Of a stretch of DNA of 64,000 nt, positions 1 through 8,590 are shown in pieces (positions within the stretch are counted from its first letter, which is position 1; each line of letters begins with the position of its first letter). Origin of the DNA: Rufibacter latericius (GTDB lineage Bacteria > Bacteroidota > Bacteroidia > Cytophagales > Hymenobacteraceae); assembly GCF_003721515.1 (NCBI RefSeq), contig NZ_RJJD01000021.1, positions 1 through 64,000 on the forward strand. Direction: 5' to 3'. Position numbers and translations under genes: made by a program. Below the pieces are notes generated by a model, which did no database searches, had not been told where the DNA came from, and saw only the letters and a program-made list of their open reading frames with translations.

Positions 1-243
1 AGGGCCTTATTGTATAATGAATCTTGTTCCTTCCTTTCTTCTCTTTTATACAAGTTAATTAGTTTTTGCAAACATAGGATTGTGTAAACACTATGCCACT
101 GCCGACGGCTTTGCACATTTTTTACACTAGCCGGTTAGGTGGTATTAATAGAAAAATTATAATGCTTTTGAATTAAAGTATTAATGTGAAATAAATGAGT
201 TTTTGGCATCCTTAGGTAGAAGCAAAAATTCATAATCAATAAT
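1..243. other. AT-rich non-coding start of window
   Basis: No convincing gene. The stretch is AT-rich like the lipoprotein gene that follows and presumably holds that gene's promoter. The only open frame runs on the minus strand into the lipoprotein gene and looks like a shadow. Confidence 0.4.
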
Positions 244-789
244 ATGAAGTATGTAATCTTAGTAATCTTAGGCGTTCCATTTTTATTATCTTGTGACAAT
301 ATAACACAGAAAGAGAAATTAACAACAATAAAGAATAAATTCTCTATTACAGAAATAGATAATTCCAATAACCTTTTAATTCATTCAGCGAATTTTACAG
401 GTGGTGTAATAATGGATAAGACTGTAGAAGGTAGATCAAATAGCTTTACACCAACAACAGAGGAAATTTTAATAGCAGAAGGTATCTTCAAAAAATGCCT
501 ATACATAGATAAAGTTGGATCAGATGGTATTACAATAGATACCACGAAAATTTTAGAACCTATGCGTTATATTAGGCAATACTTTGGTATTCTTGATTCA
601 AGTGGGCAGAAGATTATCGGGTTCAACTGTTTTTATAGGCGGGTTCCACATTTAATGCAAGGATTCGATGGGGAGGAATATGATGGTTGGAAATATAAAG
701 AGTTTATTATGAAGGATAAAGGCAATCTGTTTTTTCAAATTATAATAAACTTAGAAACAAAAGACTGTTCTAATTTCTGTGTAAATTAG
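244..789 (+). CDS. hypothetical lipoprotein
   Basis: I do not recognise the family. The 181-residue product starts with a short lipoprotein signal: a hydrophobic stretch followed by the lipobox LLSC, giving Cys17 as the likely lipidated residue, so it is probably an envelope lipoprotein. The mature part is polar with scattered aromatic residues and no enzyme motif I can identify. Base composition is far more AT-rich than the genes after ~1.4 kb, which fits recent acquisition. It stands alone, without an obvious operon partner. Confidence 0.7.
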   Translation: MKYVILVILGVPFLLSCDNITQKEKLTTIKNKFSITEIDNSNNLLIHSANFTGGVIMDKTVEGRSNSFTPTTEEILIAEGIFKKCLYIDKVGSDGITIDTTKILEPMRYIRQYFGILDSSGQKIIGFNCFYRRVPHLMQGFDGEEYDGWKYKEFIMKDKGNLFFQIIINLETKDCSNFCVN

Positions 790-791
790 AA

Positions 792-989
792 ATGTTAAAA
801 GGTGATAAAAGGTTAAATATAAAAACACAACCCTACCACACCTATAACACACTAAAGCGTACCTTAGCCAAATCCGTTAGCCGTAATTACTTTATTATCA
901 AAGTGTTCAACTTTACAGAAAAGCTCATTATAGAAGATGTTCATCTTTGGATGGACGGAGGATCGGTAACTCTGGTTATGCAAGACTAA
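792..989 (+). CDS. doubtful small ORF or gene remnant
   Basis: A 65-codon frame starting 2 bases after the lipoprotein stop, in the same AT-rich segment. The product (basic N-terminal half, then a hydrophobic and acidic end) resembles nothing I know. It may be chance or the remnant of a broken gene. The tight spacing is the only positive sign. Confidence 0.2.
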   Translation: MLKGDKRLNIKTQPYHTYNTLKRTLAKSVSRNYFIIKVFNFTEKLIIEDVHLWMDGGSVTLVMQD

Positions 990-1016
990 AATTCTCAAAC
1001 TTGCGAAATTGAGTTT

Positions 1017-1259
1017 GTGCAGAGAGCAACCTTAAAAAGATTTGACAACCTTCCCCGGCCAGGAAGCCTTCTGCTAAACAGAAAAGAAGTTGAAGTAAGG
1101 TCAGACCTTGAAAAGGAAATTTTGCTTGCAATTCAAGGAGCTGTGTTGGGAGCCGGAATTTCCCAAGATGAAAAATTCCTTCTGAAAAGGGCCATAGAAG
1201 ACTGTGTTGATTTTACTAAATCAGAACACTACATAAAATTAGCCCAAACACTTAAATAA
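1017..1259 (+). CDS. hypothetical protein, GTG start
   Basis: An 80-residue, charged, probably alpha-helical protein of unknown family, with no membrane segment or signal peptide. It must start at GTG (1017), since no ATG lies at a sensible place in the frame. GC content is intermediate between the AT-rich start of the window and the genes after 1.35 kb. It could be a truncated C-terminal piece of a longer protein, because no clear ribosome binding site is visible. Confidence 0.4.
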   Translation: MQRATLKRFDNLPRPGSLLLNRKEVEVRSDLEKEILLAIQGAVLGAGISQDEKFLLKRAIEDCVDFTKSEHYIKLAQTLK

Positions 1260-1354
1260 AAATAATTTAGAAACCAAGATTACGTAAAGCTTTTGGTTAT
1301 GGGTGTCTTGAATAAGGTTAGTTAAACATAAAAATCAAGTCACAATTTTAAATT

Positions 1355-1792
1355 ATGGCGAATATCAACCCACACATTAATTTCAACGGAAATGCAGAAG
1401 AAGCATTCAACTTTTACAGATCAGTATTTGGCGGAGAATTCGCCAGAATAATGCGTTTCAAAGATTTAGCAAGCGCTGAATTCCCAGTAGCAGATCATGA
1501 AAAGGATAAAATCATGCACATTGCTTTACCCATAGGCAAAAGTGTCTTGATGGCCAATGATGTACCTGAAGTACTGGGGCGAACAAACGAAAATGAGAAC
1601 AGAAGCAAAATTGTGATTAGTGCTGAAAGCAAAGAAGAAGCCGACAAACTATTCCATGGACTCTCAGCAGGCGGGCAAATTGAAATGCCTATTTCTGATA
1701 GCCCTTGGGGCTCTTATTTTGGTATGTTCAGAGACAAATATGGTATTGAATGGATGGTAGACTTTGACCCAAACCATAAGGGACAAATATAG
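1355..1792 (+). CDS. VOC family protein (PhnB/glyoxalase-like)
   Basis: A 145-residue member of the vicinal oxygen chelate superfamily, PhnB-like group. The N-terminal pattern NPHINFNGNAEEAFNFY followed by FGGEF, and the C-terminal segment W-GSYFGMFRDKYGIEWM, are the two halves of the betaalphabetabetabeta fold. Length is normal for the family. Such proteins are usually dimeric, and many have no known substrate, so no reaction is assigned. It begins a same-strand run of small single-domain proteins (DUF1801 27 nt downstream, then DUF2200) and probably shares their transcript. Confidence 0.85.
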   Translation: MANINPHINFNGNAEEAFNFYRSVFGGEFARIMRFKDLASAEFPVADHEKDKIMHIALPIGKSVLMANDVPEVLGRTNENENRSKIVISAESKEEADKLFHGLSAGGQIEMPISDSPWGSYFGMFRDKYGIEWMVDFDPNHKGQI

Positions 1793-1819
1793 CAGAGGAG
1801 CCACCCAAAGATAACCACC

Positions 1820-2212
1820 ATGAAAGAGGAAATACAGGCTTATCACCACAGTCAATCAGCGGCCGACCAGGAAATCTGTGACTTTCTGGCAAGGGTTATT
1901 GATGCCGAACTGACCGATGACGAAAGCAAAATCTGGCACGCCCACCCGGTATGGTTTCTGGACGGCAACCCTATTGTTGGGTACAGCAAACTGAAGGGCG
2001 GCGTCCGGCTCATGTTCTGGAGCGGCGCAGATTTCGGGGAAGAGCAGCTGAAGGCGGGCACCGGCAAGTTCAAAGATGCCTCCATCACCTATACCTCAGT
2101 TGAGAAGGTGGAGGTAGCCGCGGTAAAGAACTGGTTGAAGAAAGCAAGGGAGATTCAGTGGGACTACAAAAACCTGGTGAAAAGAAAAGGAAAACTGGAA
2201 GGATTGAAATAG
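1820..2212 (+). CDS. DUF1801 domain protein
   Basis: A 130-residue cytosolic protein matching the DUF1801 (YdhG-like) family. Recognisable features are the central WHAHPVWFLDGNPIVGYSK, the FWSG segment, and a C-terminal helix rich in Lys and Trp. The biochemical role is unknown. The fold is related to the YjbR/CyaY-like alpha-beta class. It sits 27 nt after the VOC gene and is followed by DUF2200 after a single base, so the three are probably one operon. Confidence 0.8.
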   Translation: MKEEIQAYHHSQSAADQEICDFLARVIDAELTDDESKIWHAHPVWFLDGNPIVGYSKLKGGVRLMFWSGADFGEEQLKAGTGKFKDASITYTSVEKVEVAAVKNWLKKAREIQWDYKNLVKRKGKLEGLK

Positions 2213-2213
2213 C

Positions 2214-2579
2214 ATGAAAACAACGCCCGAGCACGATGCCAGAATGGCCAGCATGACCTTTGCCTCGGTTTATCCGCACTATGTCACCAAAGTGGAGCGC
2301 AAAGGCCGCACCAAAGAAGAACTGCACCAAGCCATCCAGTGGCTCACGGGGTATGATGACCAAAAGCTGCAGGAAATGATGGACGAAAAAGTCACGTTTG
2401 AGACCTTCTTCCAGGAAGCCAACCTGAACCCCTACGCCCACCTGATTACCGGCACCATCTGCGGCTATAGAATTGAGGAAATTGAAAACCCATTGACCCA
2501 ACAAGTCCGGTACCTGGACAAACTGGTAGACGAACTAGCCAAAGGCAAAAAGCTGGAGAAGATTCTGCGAAAGGCATAA
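2214..2579 (+). CDS. DUF2200 family protein
   Basis: A 121-residue soluble protein that fits DUF2200 end to end: an N-terminal MASMTFASVYPHYVTKVERKGRT, a WLTGYD motif near residue 43, the NPYAHLITGTICGYRIEEIE core, and the helix DKLVDELAKGKKLEKILRK. Function is unknown. The ATG follows the DUF1801 stop by one base, implying translational coupling. In other bacteria this family is often next to DUF1801/VOC-type proteins, as here. Confidence 0.85.
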   Translation: MKTTPEHDARMASMTFASVYPHYVTKVERKGRTKEELHQAIQWLTGYDDQKLQEMMDEKVTFETFFQEANLNPYAHLITGTICGYRIEEIENPLTQQVRYLDKLVDELAKGKKLEKILRKA

Positions 2580-2723
2580 CCCAAGCCGTTGAAGATGAAA
2601 AACGAATCCCGGCTTCCTTAAAAACATTCGCATGCAGTTCAAGACACTGTCACTACTGCTCTGAACATCTAACGAACTTAAGACACCAATACCAACCTGT
2701 TCCCTCCTACCGCTACACAAGAC

Positions 2724-3080
2724 ATGAACATCATCCCTAAGGAAATACAAGGCGTGCCGTATGCTTTGCTGGAATCTGATGCCATCGAAATTCATACGGT
2801 GCAGGACGCGATAGACCTTATAGGTAACAGCGGCTACCAGGGAGCGCAAAAGGTAATCGTAAGAAAAGAGAACCTGCACCCCGATTTTTTTGACCTTAAA
2901 ACCAAACTGGCGGGCGAAATTCTGCAGAAGTTCTCTAACTACCAGATGCAGTTAGCCATTGTAGGAGACTTCACGCAGTACACCAGCCATAGCCTCCAGG
3001 ATTTCATGCAGGAAAGCAACAAACAGGGCCGTATCAACTTTGTGGGCACTTTAGAAGAAGCACAGGAGAAATTAGCCTAA
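2724..3080 (+). CDS. DUF4180 domain protein
   Basis: A 118-residue protein matching DUF4180. It has a short beta strand region (GVPYALLES), a helix ending in DLIGNSGYQGA, the acidic segment LHPDFFDLKTKLAGEILQKFSNY, and the C-terminal FVGTLEEAQEKL. The predicted fold resembles a STAS-like alpha/beta domain; no role is known. It lies 144 nt after DUF2200, a gap without a clear terminator, so it may be transcribed with the upstream genes or from its own promoter. Confidence 0.8.
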   Translation: MNIIPKEIQGVPYALLESDAIEIHTVQDAIDLIGNSGYQGAQKVIVRKENLHPDFFDLKTKLAGEILQKFSNYQMQLAIVGDFTQYTSHSLQDFMQESNKQGRINFVGTLEEAQEKLA

Positions 3081-3119
3081 CTAAGCGTCTAATACCTATT
3101 CCTAAAACAAGTTCTTACC

Positions 3120-3501
3120 CCAAAGGAAGCAAGAGAAAAGATCATCCGGCAGTATATTGACGCTTAAACTACGTTTGACTTTGAAAGAATACTTCTGGAC
3201 TTTGATCCGGAAATATGGTTTTAGAACCTTTTAAACGGAGAACCTAACCTTACCTTGAACGGGCCGGGCAGCCTCCATTGCACAAGCCGAAGCTGCCTAG
3301 AACTTGTTCCTGGAAAGAACGCCAACCATCAACTCCTTCACCCATCATCCAGATACCATCGAGGTAGAGATAGCCTACTAAGGCATTTTAGCGGTAGATT
3401 TTTTAAACGGGCTCCGAAAAGGCCATAGGCTACAACTTGCCGGGAAATCCATTTTCCGGTTTTCAGGAGAGAAAATTGTTCAGTAATTTGATATGTGTTG
3501 A
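3120..3501 (+). pseudogene. decayed SnoaL-like (NTF2 fold) gene
   Basis: Reading from about 3120 gives KEARE-KIIRQYIDA, stop, TTFDFERILLDFDPEIWF, stop, NLLNGEPNLTLNG. After a frame change near 3265-3280 it continues IAQAEAA, stop, NLFLERT...HHPDTIEVEIAY, stop, GILAVDFLNGLRKGHRLQLAGKSIFRF-SGEKIVQ. This order of segments is the NTF2-like/SnoaL fold (helical start, then the long beta sheet ending in FRF-x-GKI). Five in-frame stops, several one base from a sensible codon (TAA for TAC, TAA for CAA, TAG for GAG), and one frameshift show that it is dead. It follows the small-domain protein run and was probably part of it. Confidence 0.75.
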
Positions 3502-4024
3502 GGCAAACGGCGATGGCGTTTGTTTACAGCTTTTCTTGTTTGCCCACAAGGTCCTTTCAGGATGACAAAAGGAACGTTTTTTAGCCTTCCATTACCTCTG
3601 AAAACACCCTACGACGGACTCCTCCTCCCTTGAAGTACTTTTTCATGAAGTATTTCAAGTACCTCATTTAGCATTTCTGATCTTTCTGCCGGTTAATCTG
3701 CATTTGACCTCTTAGCCCATCCGCATCTGGAATTGTGTAGAGGAACTGCCTCAAGTATAATAAACTGTACTACCTGCTCTCCTGTGTACCCCCCCCTTTT
3801 TATCTCTACTAAAAGGTAAAAATCTCTACCACAGGAATGTAGTCGCCATTCCGGAGTTCACATTAAATAAATAGAATAGCCTTCCAGACCATCTCCAGAT
3901 GCTTTACTGTTATTGAACGCAGCCAGCATTTAGGCCTCTACTTCATCTAAAATTTTCTATTTTATTTATTGTATTTCAATAAATATTTATTGATTTTTAC
4001 TTTATACTTTAAAAGCAAATAAAG
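3502..4024. other. gene-free stretch after the pseudogene
   Basis: No gene recognised in about 520 bases. It has many short broken frames, a GGCAAAC...GTTTGCC inverted repeat (about 3503-3543) and a run of eight C near 3790. It looks like decayed DNA joined to the upstream region of the DUF2975 gene; the last ~70 bases are AT-rich and probably hold its promoter. Confidence 0.4.
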
Positions 4025-4564
4025 ATGAAGACAAAAACGAATCTGATTCTCTCTACCGTGAACGTATTGTTTTGGATTGTGTACATTGGTCTGTGCATCA
4101 AAACCGGAGCCATCCTGATTTCCTTTTTGGTGAGCCTTTTTGTAAGTCCCCAAGGCGCCCAGGACCTGCATTTAGGGCTGGATCTTTCTGAACTCCTGCG
4201 CTACAGCAAGCAGTATTACATTTCCATGGTATCGCTCATTATTGTGCTTTCCGCGTTGAAGGCGCACATGGCGTATTTGGTTATTCGGGTGTTTATGAAA
4301 ATAGATCCCCTGCACCCTTTCAACGCAACCGCTTCAGGCCTCATTACCACCATCAGCGAGGTGGCTTTAGGGAGTGGCATTCTGGCAATTATCTGTAATG
4401 CGTACGCCAAATGGCTGACTAAAATGCCCGTCGACCTTCAGAACCTCACGCCCTATCTGGACAATGGAGGGGAATTCCTGTTTTTGGCCGGAATTATCTT
4501 TGTTATTGCCCAGATTTTCAAAAAAGGGGTAGAAATCCAATCTGAAAATGAACTGACTATTTAA
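4025..4564 (+). CDS. DUF2975 membrane protein
   Basis: A 179-residue inner-membrane protein of the DUF2975 family with four hydrophobic segments (about residues 8-40, 66-92, 104-130 and 148-168). Conserved features are the YSKQYYISMVSLII stretch and the DPLHPFN motif before the third helix. Members are almost always coded next to a small Cro/C1-type regulator, exactly as here (3-nt gap). Role unknown; the pairing suggests a membrane protein whose expression is set by its partner. Confidence 0.85.
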   Translation: MKTKTNLILSTVNVLFWIVYIGLCIKTGAILISFLVSLFVSPQGAQDLHLGLDLSELLRYSKQYYISMVSLIIVLSALKAHMAYLVIRVFMKIDPLHPFNATASGLITTISEVALGSGILAIICNAYAKWLTKMPVDLQNLTPYLDNGGEFLFLAGIIFVIAQIFKKGVEIQSENELTI

Positions 4565-4567
4565 GCT

Positions 4568-4774
4568 ATGCCTATTATCGTAAATCTGGACGTGATGATG
4601 GCAAAGCGGAAAATGTCACTCAACGAACTCTCCGAAAAAGTGGGCTTAACGCTGGCGAACCTCTCCATCCTGAAAACGGGAAAAGCAAAAGCCATCCGGT
4701 TCAGTACCCTTGAATCCATTTGCAAAGTATTAGAATGCCAACCCGCTGATATTTTAGAATACAGAGAAGGATAA
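4568..4774 (+). CDS. small HTH (Cro/C1, YozG-like) regulator
   Basis: A 68-residue stand-alone XRE-type DNA-binding domain. The helix-turn-helix is at about residues 17-38 (MSLNELSEKVGLTLANLSILKTGKAKA), followed by the dimer helix STLESICKVLECQPADILEY. It is translated 3 nt after the DUF2975 gene and is its usual partner. It probably controls its own operon; no operator could be pinpointed. A strong hairpin terminator follows. Confidence 0.9.
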   Translation: MPIIVNLDVMMAKRKMSLNELSEKVGLTLANLSILKTGKAKAIRFSTLESICKVLECQPADILEYREG

Positions 4775-4796
4775 TCACTTCTTTTCCGAAACTACC

Positions 4797-4862
4797 AAAT
4801 CACAAAGCGTCTGGTGAAAACGAGGGCCTTGCCCCTCCTTTTCACCAGACGCTTTGTGATTT
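4797..4862. terminator. bidirectional terminator, 24-bp stem
   Basis: Perfect 24-nt inverted repeat (4797-4820 and 4839-4862) with an 18-nt loop. The arm is AT-rich outside and GC-rich inside (CAAAGCGTCTGGTG core), giving A/T tracts on both sides. It lies between the convergent HTH regulator and GH10-like genes. Confidence 0.85.
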
Positions 4863-4888
4863 TGCCCAAGGTTACTTCAGAAACTTCT

Positions 4889-6730
4889 TTAGTTGAACAC
4901 CACCTTCTGCACGCTTCTTTTATCGCCGTACTCCAGAACCAGCATGTAGGTACCGGGGGCTAATTTGCCTCTGGGGATAGACAACGTGTGTTTACCGGCT
5001 TTGTATTTCTCTTTCAGGACGCGGGTTTTCTTTTTGCGATCCATGGTGTATAGGTCTGCTTTCACGCCTGATTTCTTCTGTAGGGTGATGGCTACATAGA
5101 CATTGCCGGAGGTGGAAGTGGTGGGTACTCCCGAGGCAGAAAGGGTTTCTGTTCCTCCTTCCTGGGTTTGCTCTGTAACCTGCTCCACAGTTAAAATGGG
5201 CTTGTCCTGCTGCGCCAATACCGGAACAGCACTTCCCAAGGCCACTACATTGCTTAACTCGCTTTCCTGATTTGAGGGGCTAATCTCAGAAACACCCCAA
5301 AATGAAGTGGGTGACGGTACCTCAGAAGCAGGGATGGTCACCGTTTCAGTAGAGGTGAATGCCCGAACCGATCCGTCTGGAATGAGGGCTCCGGTGGCGG
5401 GCATGGAGGAAGTGGTATAGAGTACATACCGCTTAAACGAATGGGTATTCTGGGCGCTCCTGGCCCAGCGTACGTCATAGGTACCGGCGGCTTCGTTGAG
5501 GGTCACCGTCAAACCTGTGGGGGCAGCGGGGGCTATCCCGGTCATCCAGTTCATGGCCGGAGGGGCGGCTGGTAACCGGAAGGTTGCGGCTTTGAAAGAA
5601 GTAGAAATCAGGTTGGAGTTGTTGAGCAGGTTGGCAGCCCGGAAGATGACACTGCCCAAGGCATTCTTCTGTTGGTTAGAGCGGGAGATCTCTATCTGGT
5701 GCGGCACTTCTTCGGGGGTAAATCCGGTTTGCACCACAATGTGGCCTGGGTAGAGGTGGCGGGAGGCGTTGGCGGCTTTGTCTGACCACCAGTACAATAG
5801 TTTCCGGTAATCCTGACGGCCGCCTATGGCCCAGTAAAGCTGTGGAGTCAGGTAATCTACATAGTGGTTGTCCAGCCAGTGCAGCGCATCGGCGTAGATG
5901 GCATTGTAGGCATCCATACCCGATATTCCGGCAGGTTCCCCGTTTCTCCAGATCCCGAAAGGGCTTACCCCAAACCGTACCTGGGGCTTCAGTTCTTTGA
6001 TCTGGGCATGCACCAACCGCATGGTTTCGTTTACGTTGTGGCGGCGCCAGTCTTTAATATTGGCAAATCCGGCGCCGTACTGCTGAAAAGTTTGAGCATC
6101 TTCATTCGCGATTCCCATAAAAGTCCCCTCCGGGTACGGGTAGAAATAATCATCGAAATGGACTCCGTCAATGGCGTAATTTTGGGTCACTTCTTTGATC
6201 AGAGAGGCAATGTATTGGCGCACTTCGGGCAGACCGGGGTTCAGGATCTTCTTCCCGTTAGGGAAACTCAGGAGCCACTCGGGCCTTGACTTTGACACAT
6301 GCTGGGCACTGTACACAGCCGGGTTGTTCACCGTACTTACCCGGTAGGGGTTCAGCCAGGCGTGTAGTTCCAGTCCACGGGCGTGGGCTTCCTCAATGGC
6401 GAAGGCCAAGGGGTCATAGCCGGGGTCTTTCCCCTGGGTACCGGTCAGGAAACGGGACCACGGCTCCTGGCTGGAGCGGTAAAAGGCATCACATTCCGTC
6501 CTGATCTGGAAAAACACCACGTTCAGGTTCGCTTCCTTGATCTTATCCAACATCAGGCGGAGGGCCGCTTTCTGGCTCTCTGGGGATGCTCCCCGCACCG
6601 GCCAGTCCAGGTTAGCTACGGTGGCCACCCATACTCCCCTGAACTCGCGGTTAGGCAGCTCTTGGGCAGAAACAAAATGGAAGGAAAGGAGAAGGGCAAG
6701 CGCAAGAAGGTGACAAAGGTGCTTCAGCAT
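4889..6730 (-). CDS. secreted GH10-like glycoside hydrolase (DUF187)
   Basis: A 613-residue secreted protein. A signal peptide (residues 1-22, ending VSAQ) leads into a glycosyl hydrolase-like 10 / DUF187 domain (about 25-390; YngK-like): REFRGVWVATVANLDWP, FFQIRTECDAFY, LHAWLNPYRV, DGVHFDDYFYPYPEGTF and RFGVSPFGIWRN. Acidic residues in the DGVHFDDY block are probable catalytic or sugar-binding groups. A fibronectin-like region follows (about 405-495), then a C-terminal ~70-residue beta-domain (LYTMDRKKKTRVL...GTYMLVLEYGDK) of the T9SS sorting type. Substrate unknown, likely a cell-wall or extracellular polysaccharide. Transcribed alone. Confidence 0.85.
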   Translation of the reverse strand: MLKHLCHLLALALLLSFHFVSAQELPNREFRGVWVATVANLDWPVRGASPESQKAALRLMLDKIKEANLNVVFFQIRTECDAFYRSSQEPWSRFLTGTQGKDPGYDPLAFAIEEAHARGLELHAWLNPYRVSTVNNPAVYSAQHVSKSRPEWLLSFPNGKKILNPGLPEVRQYIASLIKEVTQNYAIDGVHFDDYFYPYPEGTFMGIANEDAQTFQQYGAGFANIKDWRRHNVNETMRLVHAQIKELKPQVRFGVSPFGIWRNGEPAGISGMDAYNAIYADALHWLDNHYVDYLTPQLYWAIGGRQDYRKLLYWWSDKAANASRHLYPGHIVVQTGFTPEEVPHQIEISRSNQQKNALGSVIFRAANLLNNSNLISTSFKAATFRLPAAPPAMNWMTGIAPAAPTGLTVTLNEAAGTYDVRWARSAQNTHSFKRYVLYTTSSMPATGALIPDGSVRAFTSTETVTIPASEVPSPTSFWGVSEISPSNQESELSNVVALGSAVPVLAQQDKPILTVEQVTEQTQEGGTETLSASGVPTTSTSGNVYVAITLQKKSGVKADLYTMDRKKKTRVLKEKYKAGKHTLSIPRGKLAPGTYMLVLEYGDKRSVQKVVFN

Positions 6731-6779
6731 AAGCGGTAAAGGAGGTTGGAGCCGGGCTTAGTTTCTGGGAAATGTTCTA

Positions 6780-6787
6780 CAAAGGTA
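6780..6787 (-). promoter_or_regulatory. -7 box TACCTTTG of GH10-like gene
   Basis: Exact match to the Bacteroidota -7 consensus TAnnTTTG, 50 nt before the start codon. No clear -33 TTTG is seen. Confidence 0.5.
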
Positions 6788-6938
6788 AAGATTAGGCAGT
6801 TAAATACAGGACTCTCCCCAAATTTTCCCGATCTCCTCCCCTTTCAGGCCCGCCCGTAAAGCGTCCTTCCTTTTATCTGAAGAAATAAGGCTTGGTTTAC
6901 GTTCAACTATGCGGCATTTTCATTTTCTTGTACCTTAT

Positions 6939-6946
6939 TACCTTTG
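6939..6946 (+). promoter_or_regulatory. -7 box TACCTTTG of K+ channel gene
   Basis: Exact TAnnTTTG match 30 nt before the channel's ATG. Confidence 0.5.
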
Positions 6947-6976
6947 TTCCTTACCTGATTCAAAAGCTTCTACTTC

Positions 6977-7804
6977 ATGGGAAATGCCGCGCTGAGGAGA
7001 AAGATCTACATAATCATCCATGGCACCGATACACCCGCCGGCCGAAGGTTTGACGTGGTCCTGCTTTGGATGATCCTCCTTTCTACCCTCACGGTTTGTC
7101 TGGAAAGTGTTCCTTCCTACCGGAATCAAGCAAGTTTCTTATTCAGGGTATTGGAATGGATTTTCACCATCACATTTTCCCTGGAATACATTTTGCGCGT
7201 GTACAGCAACCCCAGGCCGTTGAAATACATGTTCAGTTTCTTCGGGATTATTGATTTTCTCTCGGTGATTCCTACTTTCCTAGTATTCCTCCTCCCCAGC
7301 ATCCGGTACATTGTGGCCATCAGGATTCTGCGGTTACTGCGCGTTTTCCGGATTTTGAAGCTAACCAGTTACATTGAAAATGCCCAGATCATCAAGAGCG
7401 CACTGGCGGCCAGTATGCAGAAGATCACGGTTTTCATATTCACCGTCTGTAGCCTGGTGCTGGTCATCGGGACGTTGATCTACGTGATAGAAGGGGAAGA
7501 AAATGGGTTCACCAGTATTCCGCAGAGCATCTACTGGGCCATTGTCACCATTACCACCGTGGGGTACGGAGACATCACCCCGAAGACCGCTGTGGGGCAG
7601 GTGATTTCCTCCCTGGTCATGCTGATGGGCTACGCCATCATTGCGGTTCCCACGGGGATTGTCACGGTAGAATTGTCCAAGGTGAAACCTTCCGGAACGA
7701 ATGCTTCGGAGCCCGGTATTGTCTGTGGGAATTGTGCCAGAGAAGTCCGGCCAACCGATAACTATTGCTCTAATTGTGGGCACCAGTTGGTGAACCTGAA
7801 GTAA
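6977..7804 (+). CDS. voltage-gated-type K+ channel with zinc-ribbon tail
   Basis: A 275-residue six-helix ion channel of the inner membrane. S1-S3 lie at about residues 25-105. S4 (about 105-133) carries the repeated arginines of a voltage sensor (RYIVAIRILRLLRVFRILK). The pore loop has the potassium filter TTVGYGD at 193-199, and S6 follows. The C-terminal ~30 residues hold a four-cysteine zinc ribbon, CGNC at 250-253 and CSNC at 264-267. The family forms tetramers. The ribbon is an unusual cytosolic addition that could sense metal or redox state (inference). The gene is single. Confidence 0.9.
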   Translation: MGNAALRRKIYIIIHGTDTPAGRRFDVVLLWMILLSTLTVCLESVPSYRNQASFLFRVLEWIFTITFSLEYILRVYSNPRPLKYMFSFFGIIDFLSVIPTFLVFLLPSIRYIVAIRILRLLRVFRILKLTSYIENAQIIKSALAASMQKITVFIFTVCSLVLVIGTLIYVIEGEENGFTSIPQSIYWAIVTITTVGYGDITPKTAVGQVISSLVMLMGYAIIAVPTGIVTVELSKVKPSGTNASEPGIVCGNCAREVRPTDNYCSNCGHQLVNLK

Positions 7805-7886
7805 GCTGCCGCAATTTATGCTCTGTTTTTCAGAAAGTGCCCTAAAACAGGTGTATCTTCCCGTTTTAGAATCTGAACAGACGCAC

Positions 7887-8234
7887 ATGAACCTCGAAAT
7901 CCTACGCACCCTTTGCCTCTCCTTCCCCGCCGTTACCGAAGACATAAAATGGGAACACGACCTTTGCTTTTCCATTGGGGGCAAGATGTTCTGCGTAGCC
8001 AGCATGGAGCCGCCGCTTACCTTTTCCATGAAAGTTACCGATGAAGAAATTGAGGAACTGATTGCCGTTCCGGGCATCATTCCGGCTCCTTACCTGGCCA
8101 GATACAAATGGGTTTTGTTAGAGAACCCACAGGCCTTACCTCTGGATAGAATTGAAAAACTGGTTAATCAGTCTTACCAAATGATTTTAGGCAAACTTCC
8201 TAAAAAGGAGCTGAAAGCCGCTGGCCTTCTTTAA
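7887..8234 (+). CDS. MmcQ/YjbR family protein
   Basis: A 115-residue cytosolic protein of the YjbR (CyaY-like fold) family. It shows the typical start MNLEILRTLCLSFPAVTEDIKWEHDLCFSIGGKMF and the C-terminal L-x-x-SYQMILGKLPKK. The open frame extends to 7818, but the extra 23 residues match nothing and the family normally begins with this helix, so I take ATG 7887. Often called DNA-binding, but no function is firmly known. A 16-bp hairpin follows. Confidence 0.85.
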   Translation: MNLEILRTLCLSFPAVTEDIKWEHDLCFSIGGKMFCVASMEPPLTFSMKVTDEEIEELIAVPGIIPAPYLARYKWVLLENPQALPLDRIEKLVNQSYQMILGKLPKKELKAAGLL

Positions 8235-8318
8235 GGTTGGTGTAACCCTTTTTAATACTTACCAGGCCTTAAATCTTTTTACAGCACTTCTCCTCTTCTT
8301 TTCTTCCTCTATTTACTT

Positions 8319-8367
8319 AACCTCTCCTGTGAAAGCCTCTTACCACGATGTTTTCACAGGAGAGGTT
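8319..8367 (+). terminator. hairpin terminator after YjbR-like gene
   Basis: Perfect 16-bp inverted repeat (arm AACCTCTCCTGTGAAA; 8319-8334 and 8352-8367) with a 17-nt loop, followed by T-rich sequence. Confidence 0.75.
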
Positions 8368-8590
8368 TGTCTTTTACTCTTCATTGAAGCAAAAAACCAT
8401 CCTGAGGTTTTCACCTTATCATCCTTGTACTATATAAGTATCTCTTTTTCAGCTTTGAGGCCATGTTAGAGGTCAATCTTATCGGATGTTTAATTCATCC
8501 TTCTTTGGTTTTTGGCTATGATTCCTTTTTCGGGCTCAAAACAACCCATCTTCAGCGAAGATAAAATTTCCTGAATATTTCGGGAACTTA

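Noticed and set aside
135-368. Minus-strand 77-codon frame overlapping the lipoprotein gene
   Set aside because: Overlaps a better-supported gene, has no family resemblance, and the AT-rich sequence favours chance hydrophobic frames.
792-989. 65-codon frame as a toxin or antitoxin
   Set aside because: No toxin fold signature and no partner gene; kept only as a doubtful frame.
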